NCBI GenBank assembly: GCA_964035795.1 | Contig: OZ038320.1 | Coordinates: 7,037,164-7,101,163 of the forward strand | DNA: 64,000 nucleotides | Source of the DNA: Pterobdella sp. o SKG-2022 | Taxonomy: Eukaryota; Annelida; Clitellata; Hirudinida; Piscicolidae | Reading direction: 5' to 3' | Shown: positions 1-11,960 of the stretch, piece after piece | Position numbering within the stretch: the stretch's first letter is position 1 | Layout of the letters: the number at the start of each line of letters is the position of its first letter | Program-made: the position numbers and the translations under genes | Notes under the pieces: generated by a model | The model's input: only the letters and a program-made list of their open reading frames with translations | Told to the model about the DNA's origin: nothing | Databases searched by the model: none

Positions 1-139
1 AGAGATCCAACAGTTTTGATAACAAAATTACTACAGCCATCTTGTGAGTTGCTTTTCCAATATTTTTTTGCATCAGTGGTGAATAGGATTAGTTGAATGT
101 TGTGAGTGTTGGATGTGATTTACTGCCTTACTAAAGAAT
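1..139 (+). other. Unassigned sequence before first recognised NPHP4 exon
   Basis: Bases 3-95 stay open in one frame (contains LLQPSCELLFQYFF) and could be an upstream NPHP4 exon, since the gene must continue to the left. I could not match it convincingly to the family. Confidence 0.2.
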
Positions 140-3100
140 ATGACATTGGATGGGATATCGTATCACACGTTGTATAGCAAAATATATATCTTCAAGTATT
201 CTACTCAAGCAAACTTTCACATCAGATGGAAGATGAACAAGAGTAGAGATGACTTGATCCACGAGAACAAAGTGGAGATAGGTGGGGTGTCAGAAGATTG
301 CATGATTGTCTTCGGTCTTTTCTATGAAGTTTCTTCCAATGTAATTAGAGGAGTGACCCACAATGATGTGAATAATAAAGATGTAAGCAACGTAGAGGGT
401 AGGGTGGAAGAAGTATTGGTGAGATGGGGTGTGTTGAAAGAAGCTACAACAGCAGGTATGCATAAAATTGATTTGATTTCTGGTCGTCAAGCCAACCCGT
501 TCAAAAAACTTGTTTTTAATTCTGTCTCTCATGATGATAGTGATGATGATGGGGCTGATGGAGATAAAAGTGGTTTAGATGATGATAATGAGAACTCGGT
601 TAAATTGCAAAAACAAAAGAAAAAGAGTGTGAGTGTTAAGAGCTTGTTCGAAAGAAAAGAAAATGAAGAACATGAAAATGGAAGTATGGAACTCACATTG
701 CTTATTGAAGGAGTGAGTTTATGTTATCATGAATAGATTATTAAATATGTTTCAAACTTTAGGACATTAGGCTTAAGATCATGTTATAGAAATTTTAATG
801 AGCAAAAAATATCTACTATTTATTGATTCAAAGGAGCCTTACATAGAAAAAGGAAGAATAGCAAGCCAGGAATTAGATTTCGAAAGACAACAATTACAAC
901 AAGAACGACAGAAACTTGAACTGCAGATGCAACAAATGCAACAACAACAAAAAACAACAGCACCATGGGATGATATGGAGAAGTAAAATATAATTGATAT
1001 AACAAGGCATATATGAATTAATACAATATATATTATGATATAATAAGAGATATGATACAATATAATCATATAACACTTTATATAAAGCCAAATAAAATGC
1101 TCTTCGAAAAATTTAAATAAATAACAAAGTCTTAAAAAACTTTAAATACTGTTTGCAATGATATTTATTTTAGTAGTTAACTCAGCTCCCTTCAACAACA
1201 TAGAGAGGCAGTGCAAGCAGCATTTGACCATCCTTCAAAGCAGTTATCAACAGACATTGAAGAAATGGCCAACATACCTCATCTGCCGTTACAGGTCTTT
1301 TTTGTCCTTTTCTATAGTTTTATTCCTTTAAGCTTGATGAAGGAGGTTTCAGGGTTATAAATGTTTATAAGGTAGCAAGGAAGGCTTTATCTGAATGTTA
1401 ATTCAACCATTTTTGACTCGTGGAGATGAAACCAAATCAAAATCATATTTCATCACTTTTCAAAGTGTCTACATTCATTTTTCATACTATTCAATATTCC
1501 CATACTAGGTACCAATCATGGCTTCAATTTCACGACACAGAAGGTAATGTATTTTAGCGCAATTTTATCATTAATTAATTATAATGAAAGCCTGAGTTTT
1601 TTTAAATGGCTTCTAATAAAAGTTTTTAAATCTTTTGAATCTTCAAAACTAAAATTCTAGCTATAAGGACTACGCAAATAAATACTTAACAAAGGCCTAA
1701 GAATATAAAAAATTTATTTAATAATTTTTAATCTGAAAATATTTTTTAGAAAACAGTAGTTTCCAACAAGATCTTAACACAAAAATATTCATATTGTTGA
1801 CATTTCTTTATCAGACTTTACTAATTAGTTCATACCCATCATAATAATCCCGCAGCGGGGCCCAGGTATTTATTACAAGAGCCACAACAACCCACCTCAA
1901 TAGCCTACCCTTTCCCCCTCTTACTGACCACCACGGTAACAATCCCACCAACGTAGATCTCAGTAGAACCATTGTTCTTGATAAGGAAGATAACGAGTAC
2001 AATATCATTACTCTACAGCTCATGGCCTTATCCAGGTTTTTGAACTGTTCTGTACTCTAAAGCTTATTCCATTTTTTATGTATTCGATTGAAATTTATTA
2101 TGAATAATTGCTTAAACGATTGTTAAATATAGCAGTAAACCAGTTATGTTCATTTTCACTGAATATGACTTGTTCCAGAGTTAATCAAGTTTTTAAGCGA
2201 TTAACTACCTTCAACATGCCCACAGTACTTCCCAACAGTTAACTCTGCCTGATTTCTTCTTCACTGTCCAGTTCTACCGTTTCCAAAATATCACTTCAGA
2301 AATGTTCGTTAATAAAAATTATTATGTTAGAAAATTATTTCGATAATAAATAATCTTTTTATAATATCAAAGAAGTTTCAACTTTTTTATAACATACCTT
2401 AAAATTTTATATTTTTTTATTATTATTATTATTTGTAGGGCGCGCAGTTTGCAAACTAGGTTTGCTGCAGAGGCGCTGTTCTAATCAGAAGGGCTATGAG
2501 AAAGAAATTTGGCTATAAAGATGCGTTTTTAAACGCTTGCGAAAAATTTTAAGAGAAGGTGAAAGACGGACATTAAGTGGAAGAGAGTTCCATAAGTGAG
2601 GGGCAATATGCGAGAAGGAGCGATGTAAGAAAGGTTTAGAAGAGACAGGCTGATGTAGGCATAAACCAGAGTTGGAAGACCTGAGAAACTCAGGAGTCTG
2701 TCTAATGGAAAGACGGTCATATAAATAAGCCGGCTGATTAAAATATAAGATGTTAGCCGTGAGCCATAGCAACTTGAACTGGGCTCTTAGTACGACCGGC
2801 AGCCAATGGAGGCGATCAAGACAGGTGTGAGATGAAGAATAGTAGTCGGCTTGAAGAGCGGTTTTAGCAGCGCGATTTTGGAGAGATTGCAACTTAGAAA
2901 TAAGACAGTTCGGGAGTCGACAAAGAAGAGAGTTACAGTAATCAATCCTTGAAAGAACTAAAGAGATGATCAGAGCAACGGCAGTGTCAGAGGGTAGGAA
3001 CTTGCGTGCCTGTCTGATCGCATGGAGATGAAAGTTGGATGATTGTATGATCTGAGAGACAAAGTGTGTAAAGTTGAGTCTAGAATCAAGAGTTACACCT

Positions 3101-6100
3101 AGTATCTTCAGTTTGGACGTTACGGAAAGAGTAGTGCCGTCAAAGATTACTTCAGTGGGAAGATTGGATTTGGAAAGGAGTATGGGACTGCCGACAAACA
3201 TCACTTCGCTTTTGTTAGGATTCAACATGAGGTGATTGTTAGAAAACCAAAGATTGAGCTCAGTGATGCATTCAGATATCTTAGTGAGGCTGGGATGAGG
3301 ATCAAGGTAGGAGGCGCCTGTAAAGAGGGTAATATCATCAGCAAACTGATGATATAGAACGTCGCGCTTCTGTATGATCTCGCTAATAGGAGAAGTATAA
3401 AGAGAAAAGAGTATGGGCCCAAGAACAGAACCTTGAGGAACACCAAAACGAAGGGAGACAGGGGTAGAAGAAGAGCAGCTTATCTTAACAAATTGCTTGC
3501 GTTCGGAAAGATAGAACTGAAACCAGGATAAAGCAATGCCAGAAATGTGAAAGTAGACTTCAAGGATATGCAGCATATTTGGATGATTAATGGTGTCAAA
3601 AGCTGCTGAAATATCTAAAGACACTAAGACGGCCGCAGACCCGGTAGCACAGATATTGCGGAGGCTGTCAGTGATGTACAAAAGCGCAGTTTCCGTTGAG
3701 TGATGTGAGCGATACGCCGACTGGAAAAGGTTGAAGTTACGCAGTACAGAAACATGAGAGGATAATCTCTTGAGAACAACCCTTTCTAAGATCTTTGAGA
3801 TGGTGCTGAGGTTCGAAATTGGACGATAATTGGATGGTTGCATGGGGTCTAGATTATATTTTTTCAGTAAAGGGGTTATCTGCGCCGTTTTGAATAAAGT
3901 TGGAAAAATACCCTGTGAAAAGGAAAGAGCCGAAAGTTTGCATATAATGGAGGCGAAGATGCCGGAAAACTGCTTCAGCAGGAAAACAGGGATTATATCT
4001 AAAGGTGAGGATTTATTTGGGAGAGAATTGATCAATTTGATGATTTCGTCAACACTAGGAGGTGAGAAAAATGAGAGATTTGATTGATCACTGTCAGTTA
4101 AGGAGGGCTGACGGGGAAGATTAGTGATCGGTAACGAGCTATGAATCAACTCAATCTTAGTCTTAAAAAAAGCGCTAAAGTTTTCAACAAAAAGATCATA
4201 TTCCGCAGAAGTCCGTGGAGGAAGTGGAGGAGACCTGTGAAGTATGGAGTTCGCCGTTTTCCAAAAGGCTTTGGAGTTAGGTGTCGCTGAAGATAGCGAT
4301 AGATTAAGATAATCAGCACGTGACTTGTTAATGGCGGCGCGGGCGAGTTTACGTGAAATACGGAATTCCTGTAAAAGATCATCGGGGACTTGCACACAAA
4401 GCTTTCGGAGACTGGATATCTGTCTCTCGATTTTCCTTCTTCGGCGTTTGGCAGAGAGAGCATTTTCAGACAGATGAAAGTGTGAATGCAAGCTGGGGCG
4501 AAAAGTATGACTGCGTAAAGGAGCATGAGTATTCATCAGCGAAAGAAACAATTTGTCCATGGAACTAACAAAGTCATCAACCTTAGAGATTGGAGAATTA
4601 ATAAGTAAATCGCTTATAAAATTGACATCCTTTCCAAAGCCGGCCAAGTTGAGATTCCTGAAAGACCGAGAAGTGACACGATGAGGTGAAAAGTGGGGCC
4701 GTACGAGGTTAAGACGGCACGAAATAAGGAAATGATCAGATTCAAAAATTTCGCTGACAGGGTCAGAAATAAGATGAGAGAGAGAAGCCGGTGTGATAAC
4801 AAGATCGAGAGTATTGCCAAGCCTGTGAGTTGGAAAGTTAATATGCTGCGTCAAACCGTGCTCTCGCAAAAGAATATTAAGGGGATTATCAAGATGATGA
4901 CAATTAGGGGTATTAAAATCTCCAGCCATTATGAAATGATTGAATGTCGAAGAAAGAAAATAAAGATGAGCTGTGAGTTCACGAATAAAATTACTTGAGT
5001 TAGGAGGGCGGTAAATAACAGAAATGGTTAAGGAACGTGTTAGGAAAGAGGCTTGGGCAGTTAATGCTTCAAAGGAAGAGTGTATTTCAGATTTTACAAG
5101 TGTCAGTTTAACGGAGTTGGAGGAAATCAAAGAAATACCACCACCACGCTTTCCACTAGAACGATGAGAATGTAGAACATGGTAACCTGGGGGAACAATG
5201 TCGTATTTTGTGACATTGTCAGCATCTTCCGGGATCCACGTTTCAGTCAATGCAAGGATATCGAAACAGTGAGTGGAGATCGCGTCCAGGATAAAAGTGG
5301 ATTTGTTGCGAGTGGAACGGGGATTGAGAAGGCCAAACTTCACAAAAGGAGATGGATTTTGAGGGTGCATGAGTAAGGCAGGCCTTCATTGCCAGGCCGT
5401 ACGCCCCATCTTAAGTCGCACTTGTTGCTTGTACACCGGACAAGAAGAGGATGTGGTGACATGGTCATGGCAAGGACGATTTGATCTAAAACAAGGAACA
5501 CAGAAGGGAGGAGAAGATCTAGAGCAGTTGTCAGACGGATGGTCTTTGCCACAGTGCTCACATACTCTAGGGTTGTGGCATTTAGCTATATTATGGCCAT
5601 AAGTCTGGCAATTCAGACATCTAGTAGGGTGAATTCGGGAGTGGAAAGGAAATCTACCAAAAGGGAGGTGAATATTCTTGGACTAAATTTTGATAAATTA
5701 ACGATAGTTTCATGGAGTAGAAGCCATGGTGGGTACCTGCTTTAGGTTATTCTACGTCATCAAAACTAACAATATTTTCCAACAAAAACTTTTGAACCAG
5801 CTTAAGCACAGGAAAGCTGGATAATTCACAAGAAGGAGCCGTAGGAACATGGGTGGTTAAGAAGAAAGAAGATGATGGTGGTGTGGAAGGAAGGAATGAT
5901 AGGCCTTTGGGATACCAGGTTATTTGATATCATTATGAATTTATGTCATGAAAGTGATTTTGCAACAAGGCTAAATTCTACAAAATATCGTCTTTTCATT
6001 TTTCTGTCAGTGGAGGAATTATATGTACCGATTCTGATTTTCGTTTAATTATTCTTTTTTGTTTTAAATGCCAATAAAATCTATAAGAACTAATATTAAT

Positions 6101-9100
6101 TTTTTGAATTGACATCATTAGCTTTAAAGCTTTTTTTCTTCATATAAATAGAGTTTAATTCTCATAATGCCTCTAAAACCACCACAGATCAGCTTCAGAA
6201 CACAAAACAACACAGATCTCGTGAAGTATCTCTCTAAACATCAACTCCAAATCTTCTTCTATAACGCTCGTTCTCTTTTCCCTATCGGTTCCGCCAACCT
6301 CGAGTTGAAAGTTAGTGCTTCTAAATGCATACCGGTTTTTGTGCAAAATTAAATTACTTTCAATAGTTTTTGTTTAAATGGAAATAAAATGAAAATATTT
6401 AGAATAATAAACGAATAAAAAACAGTTCATAATGCGTATACCCTCTAATTATTAAAAGATACATCCAATACACGCAGTGTCTTTTAAGGCAGACAAAGAC
6501 AGGGGTACAATCCGACCACCTACTGCCCATCACAAGCATACAAAACATACAAGCATCATCAGTGATACCAATGACGAGTGATGTCATCATGGACTCTTCT
6601 GCGGTGGTTGAAACTGTGGGTCATGTGCATTTGAGGGTGGCTAATACGATCGCTGAGGGAGGGGTACAAGGTGCTTGTGTTGTGAGAGTTGTTGCTGTTG
6701 TGATGTCTGCGTTGGATTGGTTCTATGTATTGAAGTTGCTTTTAATTTGATTGCTTGTTATGCCTCATATAAAATTTAAAATTTGGCTTTTTTTTCATTT
6801 GAGTTTCATAAGCCATTATTTTAGTTAAAATCTTTTTTTCAGATGCATCTTTCAAAAACAGCAAACCATCATTGTTCCGAGGTATGCCTTATTGAGAATA
6901 TTTCTAGTACTAATGAAAATAAAAGCATTAGCAATCATTAATTACAAGTTAGAAATACCCAATTGATTATGTTTTTAAAGGTATCAATTTAACAGCCACA
7001 GTGAGTAGGGCGAAGAGGTTAACAGACGAAGAAACAGGCTTGTTCGAGGCAATATCTCGTTACAGGTCCTTTCCAGCCATACCTCCTGAAGATCATAATG
7101 ATGCAGACGGTGTTAATGAAAGTCTACAAGAGTTGAATCATGAGAAAAGTATTAGTGATTTGAGGAATGATGAGGATGTCAGAGATGAAGATAATGCTGG
7201 AGATGAGGAAGAGATCAACTATGAAGCCGATATGAATTCCAACAGAATCAGATCTGCAGTATGCCTTTTGTTTTTTTTTTATTAGCGTCATATCATTTTT
7301 AATATAAAGTTTCTGTTATATATAAAGCTACTTAGAAAAAAAAGTTTTTATATTTGCCAAACGGAAAAATGATGAGTGGTTATATTCTATGTGCTACATA
7401 GATACATGCAATAACCGGTTGTTATAAGACCAAGATACATGAGAGTTTATTAAACAAAAAATCTGTGGTGCTCAATTTTCATAGCATAAAAGTTTTCCAA
7501 CACTATTAAAATAATCATAATTATTCAATTTAGCCAAATAATTGATTGATAATTATTGGAGCAAAAATCAGTTAAACATATCCAATCCTCCACAGAACCT
7601 CTACGACAACACAGCTATAAAATTCAACGAGTTAAATCGACTAAGGTTAGTGAGAAGTGATTTCAAGGCTAACTTCATTCGTAACCTTCTCAACCACCAC
7701 ATCACAAAATTCAAGCTCATTAAGGTGTGTTTATATCATGGTTGTGGAGTTGAATAGGCTTAATAAACCAATTTTACGAAGACAAATAGTGTTGATTAAA
7801 TTGTTAGCATATTCATGATATGGTAAAATACAGCACAAAGCTATTATGAAGCTTATCAGCTTCTCTAAAAATCTTCATCACCATAAAAGACGTGTATGTT
7901 AAGTTACCACAACTTTCTCAAGGTGCATTTAGGCAGTGTTAGCTTCTTTGAGCATTCATTCAGCAATCCACTTAACAACGATGTTGTCGTCAACATCACC
8001 TGGTTCGACCCGCAGCTAGAGTTCGTTCATCATTTTATAGCGTTGAATTTATGTGTTATTGATTGTTATATATTGTTTTTATTTTTTCTTGCTCATATTT
8101 TATGATGATAATACTTCATATTATTATAACTTAATATCTACATAATTGAGCTTTCTGGCAATTGATATCTCAAACTAGAAAATAATAAAACACCAACTTT
8201 CAATGTAAAAATGTATTACAAATTTCTAATTAATGAATCAATCAATTACTAATAAGCTTAAACAATGTTTTCAGTTTAGTGACGAGCAGTAAGGAATGGC
8301 GTTACTACAAAGAGCTGTACAACCTCCGCACGCCTATGGAGTCTAACATGCTTTTGAAAGAAAACAAAGACACACATGAGACACAAAACGGTCGATATAC
8401 TCATAAAATATTCCTAAGAGCGAAAGAGCAAGTGTATATTCCCTTCAAGTTTTTCACTCTTAATGATATTCATAAGGATAGCAATGGTAAGGTGAACTAT
8501 TTGAAAAGTTCTATGCTGTGTGATGAAGGGATATGCGATGAGAAAAATAACGATGAAACAGCAAACTATAAAAATGAGGGCTTGACTGAAAAAAATAATA
8601 AGAAGAATAAAGAGCATAAATTACATTACGGGCTCTCCAAGGAAATGGAGGATGATGTGCTGTTTATAAGAAATATAAGGGTAAGTTGAGGCTTTAGATA
8701 TTTCAATTATTATTATGTTGTTTTTTCTAGATATTTATAACCATGATTTTTGACAAGTGTGATTCACAATAAATCTATTATAATTTTATTAAACAGGTGA
8801 CATTCAGCAGGCAAAACAAGCCGACCGACCAAGATGAAGAGATCCCTGACAACAATGTGTTATCAGTGTTGGAGTTGCAAGTCCAACAACAGGTCTCCAT
8901 CATTAACGAGCACTTCTTATTTCACCACTCTGAACAAACCTTCTTCAACCGATCTTTCAGACTGGCCAAGTGGGACAGTGGAAGCGGTTAATAATTAAAT
9001 TGAGTATTTTTTAGAAAATTGTTTTCTTCAAAAGCGTTCACCAAGTTTCCTAAATCGAAATCGAGTTCCGACCTGAAAGATTAATTCGAGTATCAGCAGT

Positions 9101-11504
9101 TTTTTTTTATGTATAAATTATTTATGAAACTCAAAACCTAAAGACAAAAATAGTGAAAAACTGATTTATAACAAATACAACAGATCTTTTAACAGACACC
9201 ATGGGCACATGGACGGCCAAATGCAGCGACAACTCAGTACTATGCAACTGCTCACCTGTATCTTCTGGTTCTGTGGATGTTTCCTTGAAGGTGGCTTTTA
9301 TTGGTTTTTGATAAATAAAATTCTTTTTATAGCTTGTTTTCCTTTACCAAAAGTTGGGTTTTTTTTATTAATTAAATTTAATGGTGCAGAACGCTCAGAT
9401 TTAAAGAGTGATTGACTACTTGTTCAATTATACTAGATTCCATCTTCCTTGTTAAATCTGTAGCATTTTGAGCTTATTATTATTATTATTATTAAAATTT
9501 TTATAGCGCAAAGTTATCAATTCAAGATTGCTTCAGAGGCGCTCAAGGTTTGTAAGAGATTATGACTGGGGATGTTAATGGTATAAGTGCTTAAGCAATA
9601 TAGGAAGTAACAGCTTAAAACCAGAGCATATATTTTCGATATTGATTCACCTACTTATCCTTTTTGATTGAAACTATGTGTTACCTTTATCACAGACATC
9701 ATGTGGCTTGTCTGGGGAAGTGAGAAGGTTTTATGTGTTGTTGTACAGGGATGTGTGGTGTGCCAGGCCTGTCTTGAGTATGTATTTAACGCAAATCATT
9801 GAAACTGTGTTTTTTTAATTAGTTTGAAATTCAAATTTTTCTAAATTGAAATATTGTCATCATTTTTATTTTATTAGATTTTTGGTTTAACCAACTTATA
9901 AGTTGAAAAGTAAAGGAAAGAATAAAAATCCCTTTTTGTTTTTTAAACTCTGAAAAACATCGACCTAAAACTACAAACATCTTACCCCTACCATCTCACC
10001 AGTCTGGCATTTGGAGATAAAGGTGACACAAAGGGTGGATGTGACATGCGTTCAAGCTCAGACCTCCAGATTCGCCCTCATGCTTAAGTTATTTTCATTC
10101 ACATATCACTAATAACATATATTATCTAATGCTAAGTCACTTTTAAAAAGTATATATTGTGTTTCTTTGATAAAAATTTTTGAGGCTAATAAATTACCAA
10201 GAAAGTTTAAGCAAATGCATAAACGTAAAATTTTTATGTACTAATAAGCTTTCACGAAGGTTACCTTTGTAGATAATAAATAAAGACTGGTAATAGTTCT
10301 AATTGTTGTTTATAACCTTCATGAAACTACACACAGAGGAGGCTTAACACCCCAGCGAGCCACTTGTCACTCTTCCCACCCATCTATCATGACTGTGCGC
10401 CCCTCCCACCAACTTACTATTACTCCTGCCTCCATACACCAAGTTGGAACATGTTTCTTAACGATATATATATAAATGTTTCCTAACAGGTGTAGTCTTG
10501 AATTAAACTATAAGTTATGATATTTCAATAGAACTTCTAACGAAGTATTATTTCAGATCTCTAAATACGAGAAAATTTTGAAGTTCAGTTTGCTTGTAGA
10601 TTGATAAAAATAATAATTTTCCACTTAACTACATGTTTCAATATCATAGCTAACTAACTTAACCAATAGTTAACCCCACAACCTCTGACGTCACAGTTGA
10701 ATGTGGAGCTTCGTCCAATGAAGGTGGGAGTCTCAGAACTATTAATTAATGTGGTAGATGAAGATGAACACCAGCTGTTGGTCACGTGGTTGGTGCACGT
10801 CACAACCCATCAACCAATCATTAGTAGGCAATTTGAATTGAATCTACAAGTAGGTGGAGCTGTTGTTAATAAGAAAATCTCTTTCACCAACCCTTACAAC
10901 GTTGGTTATTTGCTTTGGTATCTTCGTTTTCTAATGTTTTTCATTATAAACTCCAATCATTCATTATTATTAAATACTATTAAGTGCTATTCCTAAGTTT
11001 TATTCGTTTTTATTACCACATTTTGTATATATTTTTAAAATATCCAACACTTTACTTCAAACATTGATCTACACCGCAAAGTAACATAAGTCAACTTAGT
11101 TTTAATAATTTTCTATTAGTAAATTTCGAAGTCTTAATTTATTTTTTTTCCGCTATCATTTTTTATAACTTTTTTTATTATACTTTAAATAATATCTTTT
11201 CTTAACCACTTTTATGAATACTCATATCCTGCAGTCTTACAAAGTTTTTACGGTGAGCACAAATAGAGAAGACTTGCTACTGTTGAAAAGCCAGAGATTG
11301 CAGTTAAACAGCCATGAGTCATCCCATATAGGGATGAGGTATTTGAGCAGGTCTAAGGTGGCACAAGAGCAAGTGATGGTGTTCATTAATGATGAAGAGG
11401 GCAGAATTGAAGAAGCTTTTGTGGTTATTGTTAATTATAACTTGAAGAAAAACACAACTGGGGGAGTTGGTGGGTGGGGAAAGGTGTTCAAGGCCGGGTT
11501 GTGA
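140..11504 (+). CDS. NPHP4: Nephrocystin-4, C-terminal part (5' end outside window)
   Basis: NPHP4 is a scaffold of the ciliary transition zone that works with NPHP1 and RPGRIP1L. Exons read from recalled family similarity: about 190-712 (VRWGVLKE segment), 798-986 (Gln-rich coiled coil), 1187-1292, 1856-2033 (NIITLQLMALSR), 2240-2304 (FFFTVQFYRF), 6150-6309 (YLSKHQLQIFFYNARSL), 6478-6663 (VHLRVANTIAEGG), 6843-6881, 6981-7258, 7571-7724, 7923-8020, 8275-8680, 8797-8986, 9196-9290, 9697-9777, 10003-10087, 10340-10441, 10697-10900 and 11235-11504 (stop). The last exons carry the MSP/Ig-like repeats, including KKISFTNPYN and EEGRIEEAFVVIVNY. Most junctions checked keep phase; the join around 6663/6843 does not resolve cleanly. 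The N-terminal third, with its start, lies upstream of the window. Acidic inserts (550-600, 7090-7220) look lineage-specific. Confidence 0.92.
2494..5370 (-). CDS. LINE ORF2: endonuclease and reverse transcriptase, uninterrupted
   Basis: A 958-residue open frame without stops. Residues about 10-235 form an APE-type endonuclease (LALTETWI, GGGIS, YRPP, AGDFN and SDHFLIS motifs). Residues about 480-750 are the reverse transcriptase: YRPISNLS, SAYRSHHSTETALL, VSLDISAAFDTINH, GVPQGSVLGP, and the catalytic QFADD at about 3335-3346. The C-terminal region (LDRLHWLPV, LWNSLP, FRKRLKTHL) is typical of CR1-group elements. The start follows the ORF1 stop within about 15 bases, so translation probably depends on reinitiation or a stop-start arrangement. 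An intact frame of this length suggests recent insertion, though ORF1 is broken. Confidence 0.93.
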   Translation of the reverse strand: MHPQNPSPFVKFGLLNPRSTRNKSTFILDAISTHCFDILALTETWIPEDADNVTKYDIVPPGYHVLHSHRSSGKRGGGISLISSNSVKLTLVKSEIHSSFEALTAQASFLTRSLTISVIYRPPNSSNFIRELTAHLYFLSSTFNHFIMAGDFNTPNCHHLDNPLNILLREHGLTQHINFPTHRLGNTLDLVITPASLSHLISDPVSEIFESDHFLISCRLNLVRPHFSPHRVTSRSFRNLNLAGFGKDVNFISDLLINSPISKVDDFVSSMDKLFLSLMNTHAPLRSHTFRPSLHSHFHLSENALSAKRRRRKIERQISSLRKLCVQVPDDLLQEFRISRKLARAAINKSRADYLNLSLSSATPNSKAFWKTANSILHRSPPLPPRTSAEYDLFVENFSAFFKTKIELIHSSLPITNLPRQPSLTDSDQSNLSFFSPPSVDEIIKLINSLPNKSSPLDIIPVFLLKQFSGIFASIICKLSALSFSQGIFPTLFKTAQITPLLKKYNLDPMQPSNYRPISNLSTISKILERVVLKRLSSHVSVLRNFNLFQSAYRSHHSTETALLYITDSLRNICATGSAAVLVSLDISAAFDTINHPNMLHILEVYFHISGIALSWFQFYLSERKQFVKISCSSSTPVSLRFGVPQGSVLGPILFSLYTSPISEIIQKRDVLYHQFADDITLFTGASYLDPHPSLTKISECITELNLWFSNNHLMLNPNKSEVMFVGSPILLSKSNLPTEVIFDGTTLSVTSKLKILGVTLDSRLNFTHFVSQIIQSSNFHLHAIRQARKFLPSDTAVALIISLVLSRIDYCNSLLCRLPNCLISKLQSLQNRAAKTALQADYYSSSHTCLDRLHWLPVVLRAQFKLLWLTANILYFNQPAYLYDRLSIRQTPEFLRSSNSGLCLHQPVSSKPFLHRSFSHIAPHLWNSLPLNVRLSPSLKIFRKRLKTHLYSQISFS
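5385..5930 (-). pseudogene. Decayed LINE ORF1 with CCHC zinc knuckles
   Basis: Reading the minus strand, the frame ending at about 5385 encodes a CX2CX4HX4C knuckle (CLNCQTYGHNIAKC, about 5578-5620), a second CX2CX3HX4C knuckle (CEHCGKDHPSDNC) and a further Cys-rich stretch, as in nucleic-acid binding ORF1/Gag-like proteins of LINEs. Upstream, the reading continues only after a frame change (near 5660) and past an in-frame stop (near 5753), with Ser/Pro/Thr-rich sequence up to about 5900. This copy therefore cannot make a full ORF1 protein. Confidence 0.75.
9475..9620 (-). mobile_element. LINE 3'-end fragment in an NPHP4 intron
   Basis: The minus strand reads AACATCCCCAGTCATAATC and continues through a 3' UTR to a TAA-repeat tail at 9475-9495. 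This is nearly the same, base for base, as 61325-61425 on the plus strand. It is a severely 5'-truncated copy of the same subfamily, which is related to but distinct from the element at 2.4-5.9 kb. Confidence 0.85.
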
Positions 11505-11960
11505 GAGATGTGTGACTTGAAATTGTTGTTTTGAGACTGTTTATGTTTTAAATAGATTGTTTTAAGTGGTGCCAAACTGCAATGCTTTGAGGCCAATTTT
11601 GAATGAATCGATCTTTCAAAATGCACTGAGTCTCATATAATAGAAATCGTTTTTACTTGGAAATTTAGATTAAATAAAAGACGACTCTGTGTTTAAAGCT
11701 GCTTGTGATAATGCTTTAGATAAGAAAACAGACGAAGGCTCGTCTTCATATATGCTCGTTCAAATGACTCTGAATTATTTTCAAGACATAGTTTCTTTGT
11801 ATAAATTTTTATAAATAGTTTTGCAAAAAACCCGGTGATTAAAAGGTAAAAAAATTAATATATAAAAAAATATATAGATAAGTACTGAAAAAATATATAC
11901 CTCAATCTCAAACTGACTTCCCATTTTTTTTTAATTTTCTAGAAAACACTAGGATTATTA

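Larger units (their letters stand above)
2402..5930 (-). mobile_element. Non-LTR retrotransposon (CR1/Jockey-like LINE) in an NPHP4 intron
   Basis: The element lies antisense to NPHP4, between the exon ending near 2304 and the exon starting near 6150. On the minus strand it holds a decayed ORF1 with CCHC zinc knuckles, an ORF2 with endonuclease and reverse transcriptase, a short 3' UTR and a microsatellite-like AAT tail (2405-2432), the usual end of target-primed insertions. It is clearly richer in GC than the flanks. The 5' border is uncertain (about 5930) and I did not find clear target-site duplications. The class comes from RT style and C-terminal signature; CR1 versus a sister clade cannot be settled by eye. 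Confidence 0.9.
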
